Shown: positions 17,195 to 25,210 of the stretch, piece by piece
How positions within the stretch are numbered: the stretch's first letter is position 1
Layout of the letters: each line of letters opens with the position of its first letter
Assembly: GCF_900240245.1 (NCBI RefSeq)
Contig: NZ_OESQ01000001.1
Coordinates: 1,786,001-1,850,000 of the forward strand
Direction: 5' to 3'
Length of the DNA: 64,000 nucleotides
DNA from: Lachnoclostridium edouardi
GTDB taxonomy: Bacteria; Bacillota; Clostridia; Lachnospirales; Lachnospiraceae
Made by a program: the position numbers and the translations under genes
The notes under the pieces: generated by a model
Told to the model about the DNA's origin: nothing
The model's database searches: none
What the model saw: the letters and a program-made list of their open reading frames with translations, nothing else

Positions 17195-17998
17195 TCAGCG
17201 GATTCTCTTTACTTTATCCATAAATTCCTTTACTCTGCTTTCATCTACACAGTTTTCAAATTTTCCGTCTTCCTTAAAAGTAGTTCCCACTACCGCCCCG
17301 TCTGCGTATGTAAGCTGCTTTTCAATATTTTCCAGTCTGCATCCTGTATTGCAGAAAACAGCTGTATCAGGAACTGTATTTTTTACTTTGCACAAAATCT
17401 GAGAATCCGTCTCAGCTCCCGCCGTCATTCCCGACACACATAAGGCGTCAGGATGGTGATTAAATACTGTAGTTTTTGCAATTTCAGTAATATCTCTGTC
17501 CGCCAAATATTTTGCCGCTTCAGGAACAATATTAAAAAATAATTTTACGTCTTTTCTGTTTACCTCTGCCTTGTGTCTGGCTACTGCCCCTGGGTTAGTA
17601 TTCCAAAGCCCAAAGTCGCTGGCGTAAACGCCTGACATAATCTCCCGGATAAATAATGCCCCTGTGGCCGCCGCCAGGTCGATAGAGGCAATAGGGTCCC
17701 AAAGTACATTTACGCCGTAAGGTATTTTTATTTCTGACTTTAATTCTCCGATTACATTGGCCATTGCCGCTGTTGTCACAGTTTTTACTTGTGTTAAATA
17801 GGGAAGGCTGAACTCATTGGAAAACATAACTGCATCAACGCCTCCGTCCTGAAGGGCTTTTAAATCGTGCCTTGCCATCTCAATTACATAATCCATTCCC
17901 TTTTCTTCATTGTATCCTGGATCTCCCGGCATAGCCTGCAGATGACACATAGCAATAATCGGTTTTTTAGTGCCAAACATCCCCTTAATCCATTCCAT
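17195..17998 (-). CDS. BtpA/SgcQ family protein
   Basis: 267 residues resembling the BtpA family (Synechocystis BtpA, E. coli SgcQ), a predicted TIM-barrel group. Landmarks are PIIAMCHLQAMPGDPGYNE, DGGVDAVMFSNEF, PYGVNVLWDP and the late ADGAVVGTTFKEDG phosphate-binding-like segment. No clear enzymatic role is established for SgcQ. The C-terminal glycine-rich ADGAVVGT is typical of phosphate-gripping barrels, suggesting a phosphorylated sugar or nucleotide-like ligand. ATG with an AAAGGAGA site. It is flanked by the M42 and transketolase genes. Confidence 0.75.
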   Translation of the reverse strand: MEWIKGMFGTKKPIIAMCHLQAMPGDPGYNEEKGMDYVIEMARHDLKALQDGGVDAVMFSNEFSLPYLTQVKTVTTAAMANVIGELKSEIKIPYGVNVLWDPIASIDLAAATGALFIREIMSGVYASDFGLWNTNPGAVARHKAEVNRKDVKLFFNIVPEAAKYLADRDITEIAKTTVFNHHPDALCVSGMTAGAETDSQILCKVKNTVPDTAVFCNTGCRLENIEKQLTYADGAVVGTTFKEDGKFENCVDESRVKEFMDKVKRIR

Positions 17999-18035
17999 AG
18001 TTTTGTCTCCTTTATGCTGTTTTTATGAATTTTTC

Positions 18036-19124
18036 TTAAAACCGTCCTACAGGAAAGGCTGCATCAATTTCAGAAGCCATAATTGTTACAAGATCAGCTA
18101 AATGCTGTACGTCAGAAAGGTCGGCGCACTCTGAGGGAGTATGCGTATACCGGGCCGGAAATCCCATATCTATACATCCAATATAATTTCCTTCCATCTG
18201 AACATAAGCGGCATCTGTCAGCATACCTAATGTGGCAAATTCCTGGAGAGGAATCTGATTTTGTTCTGCACATTTTAAGGCAAGCCTGTATAATCCCTGA
18301 TGTCCAATACACCCGTTTAATGTTCCTCTTCCATGGAAATTATACATTCCTACTGCTGCTCCCCTCCCCAGGCCGATATCATACTTTCCGGAAAGGTCAG
18401 ACGTGTCTCCGCTCATTGTTACGTCCATACAAATGGCTAAATCTGGTTTCACCTTCCTTGCCGCAAATACAGCGCCTCTTATATTAAACTCTTCCCATAC
18501 AGTACCCACTAAATAAATATCTGACTTATGCTTTATTCCTTTTAGCTGTTCTCCTATTGACACCAGGGCGGCGCAGCCGCATCTGTTGTCCACTGCAGTG
18601 CCGCACACATGATGATTCATTAGTTCCGTAAAATTCGGCTGGTATATTGCAGGACAGCCTACTCTGATTCCCGCCGCCTTTACCTGATCTGCAGAGGATG
18701 CTCCAATATCAATAAGCAGACTGGTAACTAAATCCACCTTATATTTTTCTTCTGCCGTAGCCTGATGATGAGATTTAACGCCGATCACTCCTGTTGTATA
18801 TTCCCCGTCAATTCCTGCGATTGAAAGCTTTAGGGCAGGAAGCACTTTTTCCGGGATTCCTCCCATTCTGTCTACTTGAATAAAGCCGTCCTTCTCTATT
18901 TTCCGCACTATAAACCCCAGCTGATCCATATGGGCAAATATCATAATCCGGGGGGCCAGACTGTCTGTGCCTGCAAATTTTCCGATTACATTACCTGCCC
19001 TGTCTATTTCTACCTGATCAGCACAGGCCTCTAAATGAGATTTCATTGCATATGCCATTTTTTTCTCATATCCGGACGCTGCAGGAAGCAGCATAAATTC
19101 TTTTACCACATCACGTAATTTCAA
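18036..19124 (-). CDS. M42-family metallo-aminopeptidase homologue (FrvX/SgcX-like)
   Basis: 362 residues with the di-metal M42 layout: IFAHMDQLGF (His ligand and catalytic Asp), GTAVDNRCGCA (bridging Asp), VGTVWEEFNIRGA (catalytic Glu pair), ICMDVTMSGD and, near the end, YTHTPSECADL (His ligand). The family includes glutamyl and deblocking aminopeptidases (historically 'endoglucanase M'), and sugar-operon members FrvX and SgcX of unknown substrate. The start is TTG (19122-19124) with AAAGGAGG upstream. Its place in a sugar-type operon suggests hydrolysis of an amide or peptide bond in the imported compound, such as an amino-sugar conjugate; this is inference. Confidence 0.8.
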   Translation of the reverse strand: MKLRDVVKEFMLLPAASGYEKKMAYAMKSHLEACADQVEIDRAGNVIGKFAGTDSLAPRIMIFAHMDQLGFIVRKIEKDGFIQVDRMGGIPEKVLPALKLSIAGIDGEYTTGVIGVKSHHQATAEEKYKVDLVTSLLIDIGASSADQVKAAGIRVGCPAIYQPNFTELMNHHVCGTAVDNRCGCAALVSIGEQLKGIKHKSDIYLVGTVWEEFNIRGAVFAARKVKPDLAICMDVTMSGDTSDLSGKYDIGLGRGAAVGMYNFHGRGTLNGCIGHQGLYRLALKCAEQNQIPLQEFATLGMLTDAAYVQMEGNYIGCIDMGFPARYTHTPSECADLSDVQHLADLVTIMASEIDAAFPVGRF

Positions 19125-19187
19125 GCTTTAAAACCTCCTTTTACAAAGAATTCTGCCTGCCAGGCCTCCCCGTTTAGAAAGACCTGC

Positions 19188-20336
19188 CTACTTTGTTACC
19201 ATTTCATAATCTTTTGCATCCTGCTCTACTTCACTGCGCTCCCAATCGTTAGCTGCCTCAATAAACTCATTGGTGTAGAATTTATCGTCAGGAATAGCTG
19301 TTTTTACGATTCCCATTTTTACATAATCTCCCATGAGAAGCTCAATGGCCTCCTGGCGATGTTCCCCAATGGAAGTGCCTTCCATAACTTCTTTTCCTCC
19401 GCTCATAAAGTTTACTGCTGTGTCAATAATTTCCTCTGCGGAAGCCAAATCTACCTGAAGCGTAGGCCAGCTGGTGATTACAATATCAGCTGCAGCTTTG
19501 GGATTGCAGTAGCAGAAATATAATCCCTTTGCCAGCGCTCTGTTAAATCCGTTGATTAAATCAGGATATTCTTTTACTAAATTGGTGTTGGCAATAATAG
19601 AGTTGGAGGAGCTTTTATATACTTCCTCTCCGCTTAAATAAGCAATATCCATGCCTTCAGCCTTCCACTGCTGCCACTCTCCGTCCCATGTCCACACCGC
19701 GTCTACTGTTTTTTCCTGCAGCTGCTGCGCTCTGGCGTCGCTGATTGGTATCATAGTTACAGACTCTGGATTCACGCCTGCTGCCTCTAAAATAGGAATT
19801 ACCTGGTTAGCAGTAGTTGGAGTCATTGTCCCTATTGTTTTTCCTTCCAGATCTTTTACAGATGTCATGCCGCTGTCAGCCATTACTGCAAAGCCAAAAA
19901 TATCTACAGGATACAGCTGAAATACAGAAACAATATCCATTCCCGACTCAATCCCTGCTGCAGTTAAATGAGGTCCGGGAGCAGAAAACTCTGCCTGGTT
20001 GGAGGCAACCATTCTGGTAGCCGAGCTGGAATAGCTTTGCTCAAATACTACGTCAATGCCTTCATCGTCAAAATATCCCATCTGCTGTGAAACAATAAAC
20101 GGCGTCCAGAGAAAGCTGGCTACTGCTGCCGGGAAGCCTACTCTTACAATCTCGTTCTTTCTCAGACTTCCTTCTTCCTTTTCGCCCTGGGCCTGTTCCC
20201 CGCCGCTTTCTGCAGAAGCCAAAACAGCCTCTGTGCCCGCGCTTTCAGCCTGGCTGGAAGCGTTTGTCCCTCCGCCGCAGCCAACAACAGATGCAGCCAT
20301 AGCTGCTGTCAACATCATAGCAATTACCTTCTTCAT
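19188..20336 (-). CDS. NitT/TauT (NMT1/THI5-like) ABC substrate-binding lipoprotein
   Basis: 382 residues from ATG 20336; the upstream in-frame ATG precedes the AAAGGAGG ribosome site and is rejected. It has a lipoprotein signal peptide with lipobox VVGC at residues about 16-19, a glycine/serine/glutamate-rich linker, then a periplasmic-binding domain of the NMT1/THI5/SsuA type. That domain shows VRVGFPAAVASFLWTPFIVS, DVVFEQSYSS, EFSAPGPHLTAAG and DAVWTWDGEW. Relatives bind sulfonates, nitrate, taurine, pyrimidine precursors of thiamine, or riboflavin-like compounds. Membrane-anchored outside the cell, it delivers ligand to the two permeases encoded next in line upstream. Confidence 0.85.
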   Translation of the reverse strand: MKKVIAMMLTAAMAASVVGCGGGTNASSQAESAGTEAVLASAESGGEQAQGEKEEGSLRKNEIVRVGFPAAVASFLWTPFIVSQQMGYFDDEGIDVVFEQSYSSSATRMVASNQAEFSAPGPHLTAAGIESGMDIVSVFQLYPVDIFGFAVMADSGMTSVKDLEGKTIGTMTPTTANQVIPILEAAGVNPESVTMIPISDARAQQLQEKTVDAVWTWDGEWQQWKAEGMDIAYLSGEEVYKSSSNSIIANTNLVKEYPDLINGFNRALAKGLYFCYCNPKAAADIVITSWPTLQVDLASAEEIIDTAVNFMSGGKEVMEGTSIGEHRQEAIELLMGDYVKMGIVKTAIPDDKFYTNEFIEAANDWERSEVEQDAKDYEMVTK

Positions 20337-20383
20337 ATTTCTTCCTCCTTTTATAATTTTCATACAGCCATATACAGCTGTGT

Positions 20384-21148
20384 TTACTTTCTCCTTTTCA
20401 CCACGTACATTTCCATTAAATTAATTAAAGTGTAAAAACACACCCCTATAGCAATCATTATGTAAACATAGGCAAATGCAATTTCCACCATCATAAACTC
20501 TGTGTAATAAGAAATCTGAGGGCCTACTCCTGTATTTCCTCCAATAAGCTCTGCCCCTACGGCTGAGGTAGTTGCAAAAATAGTGGCCAGTCTCATTCCT
20601 GTAAAGACGTTGGGAAGAGCAGAGGGAATCAGCACCTTAAAAAATGTCTGCAGTTTCGTTGCCCTTAAAGATTTCATAAGCTCATACCGTTCCGGCGCCA
20701 CGCTTCTGATTCCCGTCATGGTGCTCATCATATTAATTGGAAAGCTGCTGAGAGCTACTGCCACAACCTTTACTTTTATGTCAAATCCCATCCAGAGCAT
20801 AAGTAAAGGAACAATAATCATTTGAGGAGTGACAATCAGAAAAATTACATAGGGACTTACCGCCTTATCCATAAAAGCATTGCTGGTAAAAATCAGGGCC
20901 AGAATAATTCCCACGCTGACGCCTGCTGCGTATCCGATCATAATTTCTCTTAAAGTCACCAGCAAATTGGGAAATATTTCTCCCCAGTTGGCCGCCATTG
21001 CTTTTATAGTTGCCGACGGGGTAGCAATCAGCCAGGAAGGTACTTCAAAAAACTTGATTCCCCACTCCATTCCTAAAAACAGCAGGACAAACACCGCAGC
21101 CGGAGACAGGGAATATATCATATTCTTTACTTTTGACTCGCCAGGCAT
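20384..21148 (-). CDS. ABC transporter permease (SsuC/TauC-like), permease A
   Basis: 254 residues with about six membrane segments. The EAA-type loop reads GIRSVAPERYELMKSLRATK, then FKVLIPSALPNVFTGMRLA, which contacts the ATPase. This is the BPD permease fold of the nitrate/sulfonate/taurine class. Ribosome site AAGGAGGT. Its neighbours are ATPase A (12 bases upstream) and the binding protein downstream. It differs clearly from permease B, so the importer is probably a heterodimer. Confidence 0.85.
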   Translation of the reverse strand: MPGESKVKNMIYSLSPAAVFVLLFLGMEWGIKFFEVPSWLIATPSATIKAMAANWGEIFPNLLVTLREIMIGYAAGVSVGIILALIFTSNAFMDKAVSPYVIFLIVTPQMIIVPLLMLWMGFDIKVKVVAVALSSFPINMMSTMTGIRSVAPERYELMKSLRATKLQTFFKVLIPSALPNVFTGMRLATIFATTSAVGAELIGGNTGVGPQISYYTEFMMVEIAFAYVYIMIAIGVCFYTLINLMEMYVVKRRK

Positions 21149-21160
21149 AAATCTACCTCC

Positions 21161-21961
21161 TTATACAATCTTAGACAGGTCAATGTCTCCTATCATTCCA
21201 GTAATCTTTTCCTCATACTCAATAAAACGGCTGTCCATGATGACGTCCAGGGTTCTGGGAAACGGAATATCAATAGGCACCTGGGCTACTATCCGTCCCG
21301 GCCTGGTGGCCATTACATATACCTTGTGGGACATCAGCACCGCTTCCCGCACATTGTGAGTAATAAATATAATGGTCTGCCCCAGTTTCTCCCAAAGACC
21401 TAAGGTCTCTAAATCCAGCTGTTCTCGTAAAATTTCGTCTAATGCTCCAAATGGCTCGTCCATAAGAAGAATTTCCGGCCTGAAAGACATGCTTCTTAAC
21501 ACTCCGGCTCTTTGTAAGGTTCCCCCCGAAAGAGCTCCCGGCTTCTCGTCTGCATATTGGGTTAAACGTCCTATTTCTAAAAGCTGGTCTACTGCCTCGT
21601 CCCACTCTTTTCCTTTTAATCCCAGAATTTTCTGAGGAAACGCAATGTTCTCTCTTACTGTCAGCCACGGCAGCATATTAGGTCTTTGAAAAATAAACCC
21701 CATTTTTCTGATAACCTCTTTTGGCACTTCCCTGCCGTAATGATACCCGTCTACATAAATGTCTCCGCTGCTGGGCTTAATAATATCGTCTAAAATTCTG
21801 ATAATAGTAGACTTTCCGCAGCCGGACGGCCCTACAATAGAAACAATTTCTCTTTCCGGAATAGATATATTAATGTCCCGCAGGGCCTCTATTGTCTGTC
21901 TTTTTGTTTTAAATACTTTTGAAACATGCTCCAGAACTATTTTCTGCTTTTTTTCTTCCAA
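21161..21961 (-). CDS. ABC transporter ATP-binding protein (SsuB/TauB-like), ATPase A
   Basis: 266 residues. Walker A is GPSGCGKST, Q-loop FIFQRPNMLPW, signature LSGGTLQRAGV, Walker B LLMDEPFGALD, switch FITHNVREA. The signature deviates slightly from LSGGMQQR. The start is TTG (21959-21961) after GGGGGAGGG. It energises uptake together with ATPase B or as a homodimer. The end lies 12 bases before permease A. Confidence 0.9.
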   Translation of the reverse strand: MEEKKQKIVLEHVSKVFKTKRQTIEALRDINISIPEREIVSIVGPSGCGKSTIIRILDDIIKPSSGDIYVDGYHYGREVPKEVIRKMGFIFQRPNMLPWLTVRENIAFPQKILGLKGKEWDEAVDQLLEIGRLTQYADEKPGALSGGTLQRAGVLRSMSFRPEILLMDEPFGALDEILREQLDLETLGLWEKLGQTIIFITHNVREAVLMSHKVYVMATRPGRIVAQVPIDIPFPRTLDVIMDSRFIEYEEKITGMIGDIDLSKIV

Positions 21962-21974
21962 GGTCCCTCCCCCT

Positions 21975-22757
21975 TTACCGTTTCCAGGTTACAATCCGTT
22001 TCTCCAGAATCTGTACAATCATAAACATTGTTCTTCCTGTCAGTCCTACAACTAAAATACATCCCCAGGCTATGGGCATTTTTAAAAGTCCGCTGAAGTA
22101 CTGCACGCTAAATCCCATACCGATTTTTCCTGCAATAAATTCTGTTCCAATTACATTTAAAATTGAAAATGAACATCCCAGCCTTAACCCCTGAAATACC
22201 TCTGGAAGGGCGTTGGGAAAAATTACTTTTATAAATGTCTGCCATTTAGAAGCCCCGTATCCTGCCGCCAAATCCAGCTTACTTTTATCTATGTTCTGAA
22301 ATCCTGAAAGTGTGTTTAAAGCTAAGATTGCAGCTACCTGGAAGAATACTAAAATAGCCCTGTACTTTACTTCATATCCCGCCCATACCATGAAAATAGG
22401 TATTACTACCATGGTAGGCAGCGTTACCAGCAAAATAATCAAAGGGGTAAAGGCTTTTGTGGCTAATTTAGATTGAGATAAAAGAGAAGCAATTAAAATT
22501 CCCGTAGGCACTCCTGTTAAATATCCCATTCCAATTATTCCTGTTGTGGCCAGCCAGTCATCTAACAGCTCCACCCTAAAATACTTTATAAGCTCTGCAA
22601 AGATACTGGTAGGCGCAGGAATTACTAAAGGGGAAATTTGAAAAATATGTACCGATGACTCCCACACAATTAAGGCGATTCCTAAGGTTAAAAGAGGAGG
22701 CCACATGTTGTCCCACGCTGCCATAATTGCTTTTTGTCTGTTTTCAGAATTTTTCAT
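21975..22757 (-). CDS. ABC transporter permease (SsuC/TauC-like), permease B
   Basis: 260 residues with six predicted membrane helices. The EAA loop region reads DKSKLDLAAGYGASKWQTFI, followed by ALPEVFQGLRLG. Same family as permease A but clearly divergent (for example VWESSVHIFQISPLVIPAP at the start). ATG with an AAAGGAGG site. Encoded between the two ATPase genes, giving an ATPase-permease-ATPase-permease order. Confidence 0.85.
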   Translation of the reverse strand: MKNSENRQKAIMAAWDNMWPPLLTLGIALIVWESSVHIFQISPLVIPAPTSIFAELIKYFRVELLDDWLATTGIIGMGYLTGVPTGILIASLLSQSKLATKAFTPLIILLVTLPTMVVIPIFMVWAGYEVKYRAILVFFQVAAILALNTLSGFQNIDKSKLDLAAGYGASKWQTFIKVIFPNALPEVFQGLRLGCSFSILNVIGTEFIAGKIGMGFSVQYFSGLLKMPIAWGCILVVGLTGRTMFMIVQILEKRIVTWKR

Positions 22758-22780
22758 TTGTTTCCTGTTTCCTCCTTTCC

Positions 22781-23581
22781 TTATACTTCTTCCCCATACT
22801 GCTGCTTTACAATTTTGATCATTTGTTTTCTTAAAGCTGTAAACCTTTCATTTGTGGCCACCTCTGTAGTTCTCTCCTCAAAAGGTACGTCTACAGTGAC
22901 AACATTTTCAATTGTCCCCGGCCCGCCGCTCATTACATAAATTCTGTTGGAAAATAATAACGCTTCGTCAATGCTGTTTGTCACGATCACAATACTTTTT
23001 TGAGACTGTTCAAATATTCTTAGAAAATCAAATCTCAGCTTTTTTCTTGTTATGGCGTCTAATGCGCCGAATGGCTGATCCATAATCAGCAGCTCCGGGT
23101 TAAATACCATAGCTCTTGCAATATTCACCCTTTGCATCATTCCCCCTGAAAGCTCCTGAGGCAGACATGTTCTGTAGGCGGACAAGCCTACAATCTCCAG
23201 GGCCTCCTCAATTCTTTTTTTGTTCTCCTCCTCATTTTTCATGCCGAACACTTCCAAAGGAAACCTTAAATTATTTTCTACTGTGCGCCAAGGCAAAAGA
23301 TTATTGTCCTGATAAACAAAGCCTATTTTCTTTTTAATATCTTTTGGAAAGCGCTTCCTGCAGTCCTGTCCAAAGATTTCCAGTTCCCCGTCTGTAGGCG
23401 TCTCGATTCCTGCAATAATTTTCGCCAGTGTAGTTTTTCCGCAGCCGCTGGGCCCCATAATTCCTATAATTTCCCTTTTACCCACTTCTAAAGATACATT
23501 TTGAATAATTTTTTTCTCTTTTGACTTCTTTCCATAAAATGTTTTTCCTATTTGTTTTACAGAAACTACACTATTATTCAA
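22781..23581 (-). CDS. ABC transporter ATP-binding protein, ATPase B (first gene of operon)
   Basis: 266 residues. Walker A is GPSGCGKTT, Q-loop VYQDNNLLPW, signature LSGGMMQRV, Walker B LLIMDQPFGALD. The usual catalytic Glu after the Walker B Asp is Gln (MDQPFGALD), while ATPase A has the normal DEP. The switch region is IVTNSIDEA, with Asn where the switch His is expected (ATPase A: ITHN). This looks like a degenerate hydrolysis site, as in asymmetric ABC importers with one consensus and one silent site. TTG start (23579-23581) with AAGGTG upstream. First gene behind the operon promoter. Confidence 0.85.
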   Translation of the reverse strand: MNNSVVSVKQIGKTFYGKKSKEKKIIQNVSLEVGKREIIGIMGPSGCGKTTLAKIIAGIETPTDGELEIFGQDCRKRFPKDIKKKIGFVYQDNNLLPWRTVENNLRFPLEVFGMKNEEENKKRIEEALEIVGLSAYRTCLPQELSGGMMQRVNIARAMVFNPELLIMDQPFGALDAITRKKLRFDFLRIFEQSQKSIVIVTNSIDEALLFSNRIYVMSGGPGTIENVVTVDVPFEERTTEVATNERFTALRKQMIKIVKQQYGEEV

Positions 23582-23658
23582 ATATTCACCTTCTTTTTAT
23601 AAATTTTCTCACGAGTTTCACTTTTTCAATTAGTTATCTTTCTAATTTTTATGGTTTT

Positions 23659-23687
23659 ATCATATACTACTTTGTGCAATCCGTCAA
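23659..23687 (-). promoter_or_regulatory. Promoter of the ABC/transketolase operon
   Basis: Minus strand: -35 TTGACG (23682-23687), 17-base spacer, -10 TATGAT (23659-23664), giving a leader of about 70 bases before the TTG start of ATPase B. No riboswitch was recognised in the leader. The rest of 23688-23800 is AT-rich with nothing recognisable. Confidence 0.6.
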
Positions 23688-23825
23688 GAACTTTATGAAA
23701 AATATTGAAAATAATAGAAAATATTAAGATATATTTCCTTAGTTTTTATTTTACTATTATGAATAATTTCCCTTCAATTTTTTTGTATTTTTTTCTATAT
23801 TTTAACAAACAGGCAGAGATAAGCT

Positions 23826-24278
23826 ATGATTTGGCACACAAAAAAGGCGGTTCCTTTCGATGACGGTGCCGTTGTTTTATATGACCAGATACAGAGACAG
23901 TATCGAATGATTGCAGTAAGAGCCGGTACAATCTTGATTGATGAACGGCTTTGTGATCCATCAAAATTGGGGCGGCTCCGTTTCACCTGTGCCCATGAGC
24001 TGGCACATTGGGTACTGCATAAGAAGTTATACTCCGGTACTGGAGATGTTGCTGCATATAACGGAAATGTTTCTTCCGATGAAAGTCATGGCATAATTGA
24101 GCGCCAGGCAGATACTATGGCCTCTGCTCTGCTGATGCCTTTACCGCAGATCAAAAAATGTTTTTACCGACTTAGAATGGGTCGGACAGATGAACAGCTC
24201 ATTGCTGAAATGGCAAACATTTTTGAGATTTCCAAGTAAGCAATGCAGATTCGTCTAAAATCCAGAAACCTGATATAA
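23826..24278 (+). pseudogene. ImmA/IrrE-family metallopeptidase fragment
   Basis: The visible frame (137 codons to TAA 24237-24239) covers the zinc-peptidase core with CAHELAHWVLHKK (HExxH) and a downstream ERQADTMASALLMP that supplies the third ligand. Full-length relatives have about 100 more N-terminal residues, absent here because the frame is closed by a TAA directly before the ATG. After the TAA the same frame continues 12 codons, AMQIRLKSRNLI, exactly the usual family ending (relatives have Gln where the stop is), so a CAA-to-TAA change is likely. ImmA proteases cleave phage- or ICE-type repressors to trigger excision; this copy is probably inactive. Confidence 0.7.
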
Positions 24279-24282
24279 CCAA

Positions 24283-24321
24283 AGAGCGGGAATAGAGAGA
24301 GGTACTGCCCTCTCTCGCTCT
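24283..24321 (+). terminator. Long hairpin after the immA fragment
   Basis: AGAGCG pairs with CGCTCT outside and AGAGAGG with CCTCTCT inside, separated by a small bulge. It lies between the immA fragment and the next promoter. The T-run after it is poor, so termination is possible but unproven. Confidence 0.4.
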
Positions 24322-24350
24322 CCTCTGCTATGCTATTTTGTACCTAATAT

Positions 24351-24368
24351 GTTCGCAATATTGCGAAC
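24351..24368. promoter_or_regulatory. 18-bp perfect palindrome, probable operator
   Basis: GTTCGCAATATTGCGAAC is a perfect palindrome ending 3 bases before the ribosome site (GGAGGG) of the gene at 24384. Its position suits a repressor that blocks transcription or translation of that gene. It does not match the clostridial LexA box spacing. Confidence 0.5.
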
Positions 24369-24383
24369 AAGGAGGGATATTCT

Positions 24384-24920
24384 ATGAGGAAAGAAAGCAC
24401 AACAATCCAAAAATGTAACAGCAGACTAACAGCTTTAGGGCTTAACAGCGACGCTGCGTTTCATAGAAGCAAGCTGATTCTAAAGATTTACCGGGATGTA
24501 GTCTGGGTTCTGAGTGAACGGGCAGAAGAATTGCAAGAAACTGCTTGGATTATGGGAGAACAAGATATAGAGTCTGGCCTCTGCTATCTTGAAAATTTTG
24601 CACCAGATATTGAACTACAAGCCTTTGAAGAAAAAGTGTGCTGCCTTGTTCAAAATCAAATGCTGGTCAATATTATTGACCGTGCACTCCTTCGTCTGAA
24701 ACGGTATCCGGATCGAGGGGAACTTTACTATGAAATTTTGACTAAGCAATTCATCTATCGGTTCAATAGTACAGAGAAAGAATTGCTGGAAGAACTAAAT
24801 ATAGATCGCAGTGTCTTTTATGACCGAAAACGAGAAGCTATCTATTTATTTTCTGTTTGCTTGTTTGGATATTCTATTCCAGAAGTCCTGGAGGAGCTGC
24901 CCCGACTAAATTCCGACTAA
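24384..24920 (+). CDS. Element-encoded protein of unknown function, possible ArpU/RinA-like regulator
   Basis: 178 residues, helical and acidic, with no signal peptide or membrane segment. The last third, about 130-165 (TEKELLEELNIDRSVFYDRK and what follows), reads like a helix-turn-helix of the ArpU/RinA or sigma region-4 kind: an acidic helix, a turn at LNIDRSVF, and a basic recognition helix. I do not recognise the protein beyond that. It is preceded by an 18-bp palindrome and followed by phased CCGAC repeats, which supports a DNA-binding, autoregulated protein. ATG 24384 with AAGGAGGG. Confidence 0.5.
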   Translation: MRKESTTIQKCNSRLTALGLNSDAAFHRSKLILKIYRDVVWVLSERAEELQETAWIMGEQDIESGLCYLENFAPDIELQAFEEKVCCLVQNQMLVNIIDRALLRLKRYPDRGELYYEILTKQFIYRFNSTEKELLEELNIDRSVFYDRKREAIYLFSVCLFGYSIPEVLEELPRLNSD

Positions 24921-24968
24921 ATCCCGACAAATCCCCGACCTGATCCCTACTCCCTTCCGACTTCCGAC
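24902..24968. repeat. Phased 11-bp CCGAC repeats (iteron-like)
   Basis: CCGAC occurs at 24902, 24913, 24924, 24935 and 24957, with a one-base variant CCTAC at 24946, so six copies are spaced exactly 11 bp apart. A further CCGAC follows at 24964. The array begins inside the last codons of the preceding gene. It ends just before a TATAC-TTG-GTATA inverted repeat (about 24973-24985). Copies on one face of the helix suggest cooperative protein binding. Confidence 0.6.
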
Positions 24969-25025
24969 CTGTTATACTTGGTATAGTGGCAGGAATGCGC
25001 TAAATTGAATACTTTTCTACATCAG

Positions 25026-25049
25026 GCCCGGCATTAACCGGGCTTTTTT
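25026..25049 (+). terminator. Intrinsic terminator
   Basis: GCCCGG-CATTAA-CCGGGC followed by TTTTTT. It lies upstream of the sigma-factor gene and downstream of a GCGCTAAATTGAA motif (24997-25009) that recurs at 26177-26189, so a short RNA could end here. Confidence 0.75.
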
Positions 25050-25136
25050 CATTCCTGCTGTAATATGGCGGCAGGAACATGGCTGGAGGTGAAAACACTT
25101 CCGGCCTTTTTCTTTGCCCGGTATTAGGAGGCCGGT

Positions 25137-25172
25137 ATGCGCTGGGAGGCGTACATAGCAAAATATCCATGA
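25137..25172 (+). CDS. Possible 11-residue leader peptide
   Basis: ATG at 25137 preceded by AGGAGG, reading MRWEAYIAKYP and stopping at TGA 25170-25172, two bases before a 12-bp-stem hairpin that covers the ribosome site of the sigma-like gene. The arrangement resembles translational attenuation leaders. It is too short to judge by composition. Confidence 0.35.
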   Translation: MRWEAYIAKYP

Positions 25173-25174
25173 CA

Positions 25175-25210
25175 CCGTTCAAATTCACTGATTACCAAGA
25201 ATTTGAACGG
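25175..25210 (+). promoter_or_regulatory. Perfect 12-bp inverted repeat before the sigma-like gene
   Basis: CCGTTCAAATTC (25175-25186) and GAATTTGAACGG (25199-25210) pair perfectly around a 12-base loop. The 3' arm runs into the GGAGGAAAGG ribosome site of the next gene, so in RNA it could hide that site, or in DNA it could be an operator. Confidence 0.55.

Noticed and set aside
23582..23660. TPP riboswitch before the NMT1/THI5-type importer operon
   Set aside because: No CTGAGA-type thi-box elements in the leader.
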